Shown piece by piece: positions 7,131 to 7,426 of a DNA stretch of 7,426 nucleotides (its first letter is position 1; the number at the start of each line of letters is the position of its first letter). The notes beneath the pieces are model-generated. The model had not been told where the DNA came from, ran no database searches, and saw nothing but the letters and a program-made list of their open reading frames with translations. The stretch is from JAIBAI01 sp044238875 (GTDB lineage Bacteria; Bacteroidota; Bacteroidia; M30B66): positions 1 through 7,426 of the forward strand of contig JBIICM010000125.1 of the NCBI GenBank assembly GCA_044238875.1, read 5' to 3'. A program made the position numbers and the translations under genes.

Positions 7131-7426
7131 CCGGCGCGGTAAAGAACTCCACTTTACATTCGACGGCTCCTGAACAGCATGAGAACAAGCTGTTTCCTGT
7201 TTTTCTGAAATTGCAGGATAAGCATTTGCTGCTTGTGGGAGGCGGAAAGGTGGCGCTTGAAAAATTGCAGGTCTTACTGAAGCAGGCGCCCGGCACCCGG
7301 ATTCATATTGTTGCCATTGAAGTGATACCAGAAATTGTTGAGCTGACAGAACGCTTCCCTGAGCTGAGCCTCACAATACGCGCTTTTCAGCCCGATGATC
7401 TTGATGGAACAGATCTACTCATATCG
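7109..7426 (+). CDS. Precorrin-2 dehydrogenase / sirohydrochlorin ferrochelatase (Met8/SirC-like), 3'-truncated
   Basis: This is the N-terminal 106 residues of a gene that is still open at the window end. The segment from residue 28 reads LFPVFLKLQDKHLLLVGGGK, then VALEKLQ. This is the start of the NAD-binding Rossmann domain that opens siroheme synthase (CysG N-terminus, Met8, SirC). VGGGKVA (43-49) is the dinucleotide-binding turn, followed by a second strand IHIVAIEVIPEI. The enzyme would oxidise precorrin-2 to sirohydrochlorin and possibly insert iron, completing siroheme for CysI. ATG 7109 is the only in-frame methionine before the domain. It overlaps the end of cysI by 22 bases and gives about 27 non-conserved residues ahead of the domain. 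A non-ATG start downstream cannot be excluded. Whether ferrochelatase residues or a further domain follow cannot be seen. Confidence 0.88.
   Translation, partial: MEQSQSLTGAVKNSTLHSTAPEQHENKLFPVFLKLQDKHLLLVGGGKVALEKLQVLLKQAPGTRIHIVAIEVIPEIVELTERFPELSLTIRAFQPDDLDGTDLLIS

Noticed and set aside
1..7426. Search for an undescribed system: mobile elements, CRISPR repeats, RNA genes, toxin or defence genes, internal promoters or terminators
   Set aside because: No inverted or direct repeat arrays, tRNA or rRNA signatures or foreign genes were seen by eye. Junctions are at most 6 bases long, so the window is a conventional sulfur assimilation operon.

Overview
The window is almost wholly coding, on the + strand only, and reads as the inside of one tightly packed operon for assimilatory sulfate reduction and cysteine synthesis. 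The order is cysN (5' end missing), cysE, cysK, a uroporphyrinogen-III C-methyltransferase gene (cobA/SUMT type), cysJ, cysI, and the start of a precorrin-2 dehydrogenase/ferrochelatase gene (the cysG N-terminal domain, as in Met8/SirC), which runs off the 3' end. Six junctions are visible. Their spacings are +1, +6, -4, -8, +2 and -22 bases, so there is no room for internal promoters or terminators. The operon promoter and probably cysD (plus cysH/cysC, if present) would lie upstream of base 1.

The genes form one pathway. CysN is the GTPase subunit of sulfate adenylyltransferase and activates sulfate to APS. A reductase outside the window would give sulfite. The CysJ flavoprotein and CysI hemoprotein reduce sulfite to sulfide. 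CysE makes O-acetylserine, and CysK condenses it with sulfide to cysteine. The methyltransferase and the Met8-like enzyme make the siroheme that CysI needs. In E. coli both siroheme activities sit in the single fused protein CysG; here they are separate genes flanking cysJI.

The organism is most likely a member of the Bacteroidota. This is inferred from the start codons, none of which has a well-placed Shine-Dalgarno sequence, and from recalled family resemblance: the methyltransferase has a GGDISVYAGLSDEL-type loop instead of the usual GGDPFxFGRGGEE, and the serine acetyltransferase is the long form with a GAL..RHPTIEDNV..Y stretch. I could not run a search to confirm this.

No mobile element, CRISPR array, RNA gene, repeat or defence-like system was seen, and nothing supports an undescribed system. 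The most notable protein-level feature is in CysJ. The three residues matching the Ser/Cys/Asp hydride-transfer set of cytochrome P450 reductase-type diflavin enzymes are Thr363, Ser520 and Glu565. CysE also ends in Phe-Val-Ile next to cysK, which fits a cysteine synthase complex.
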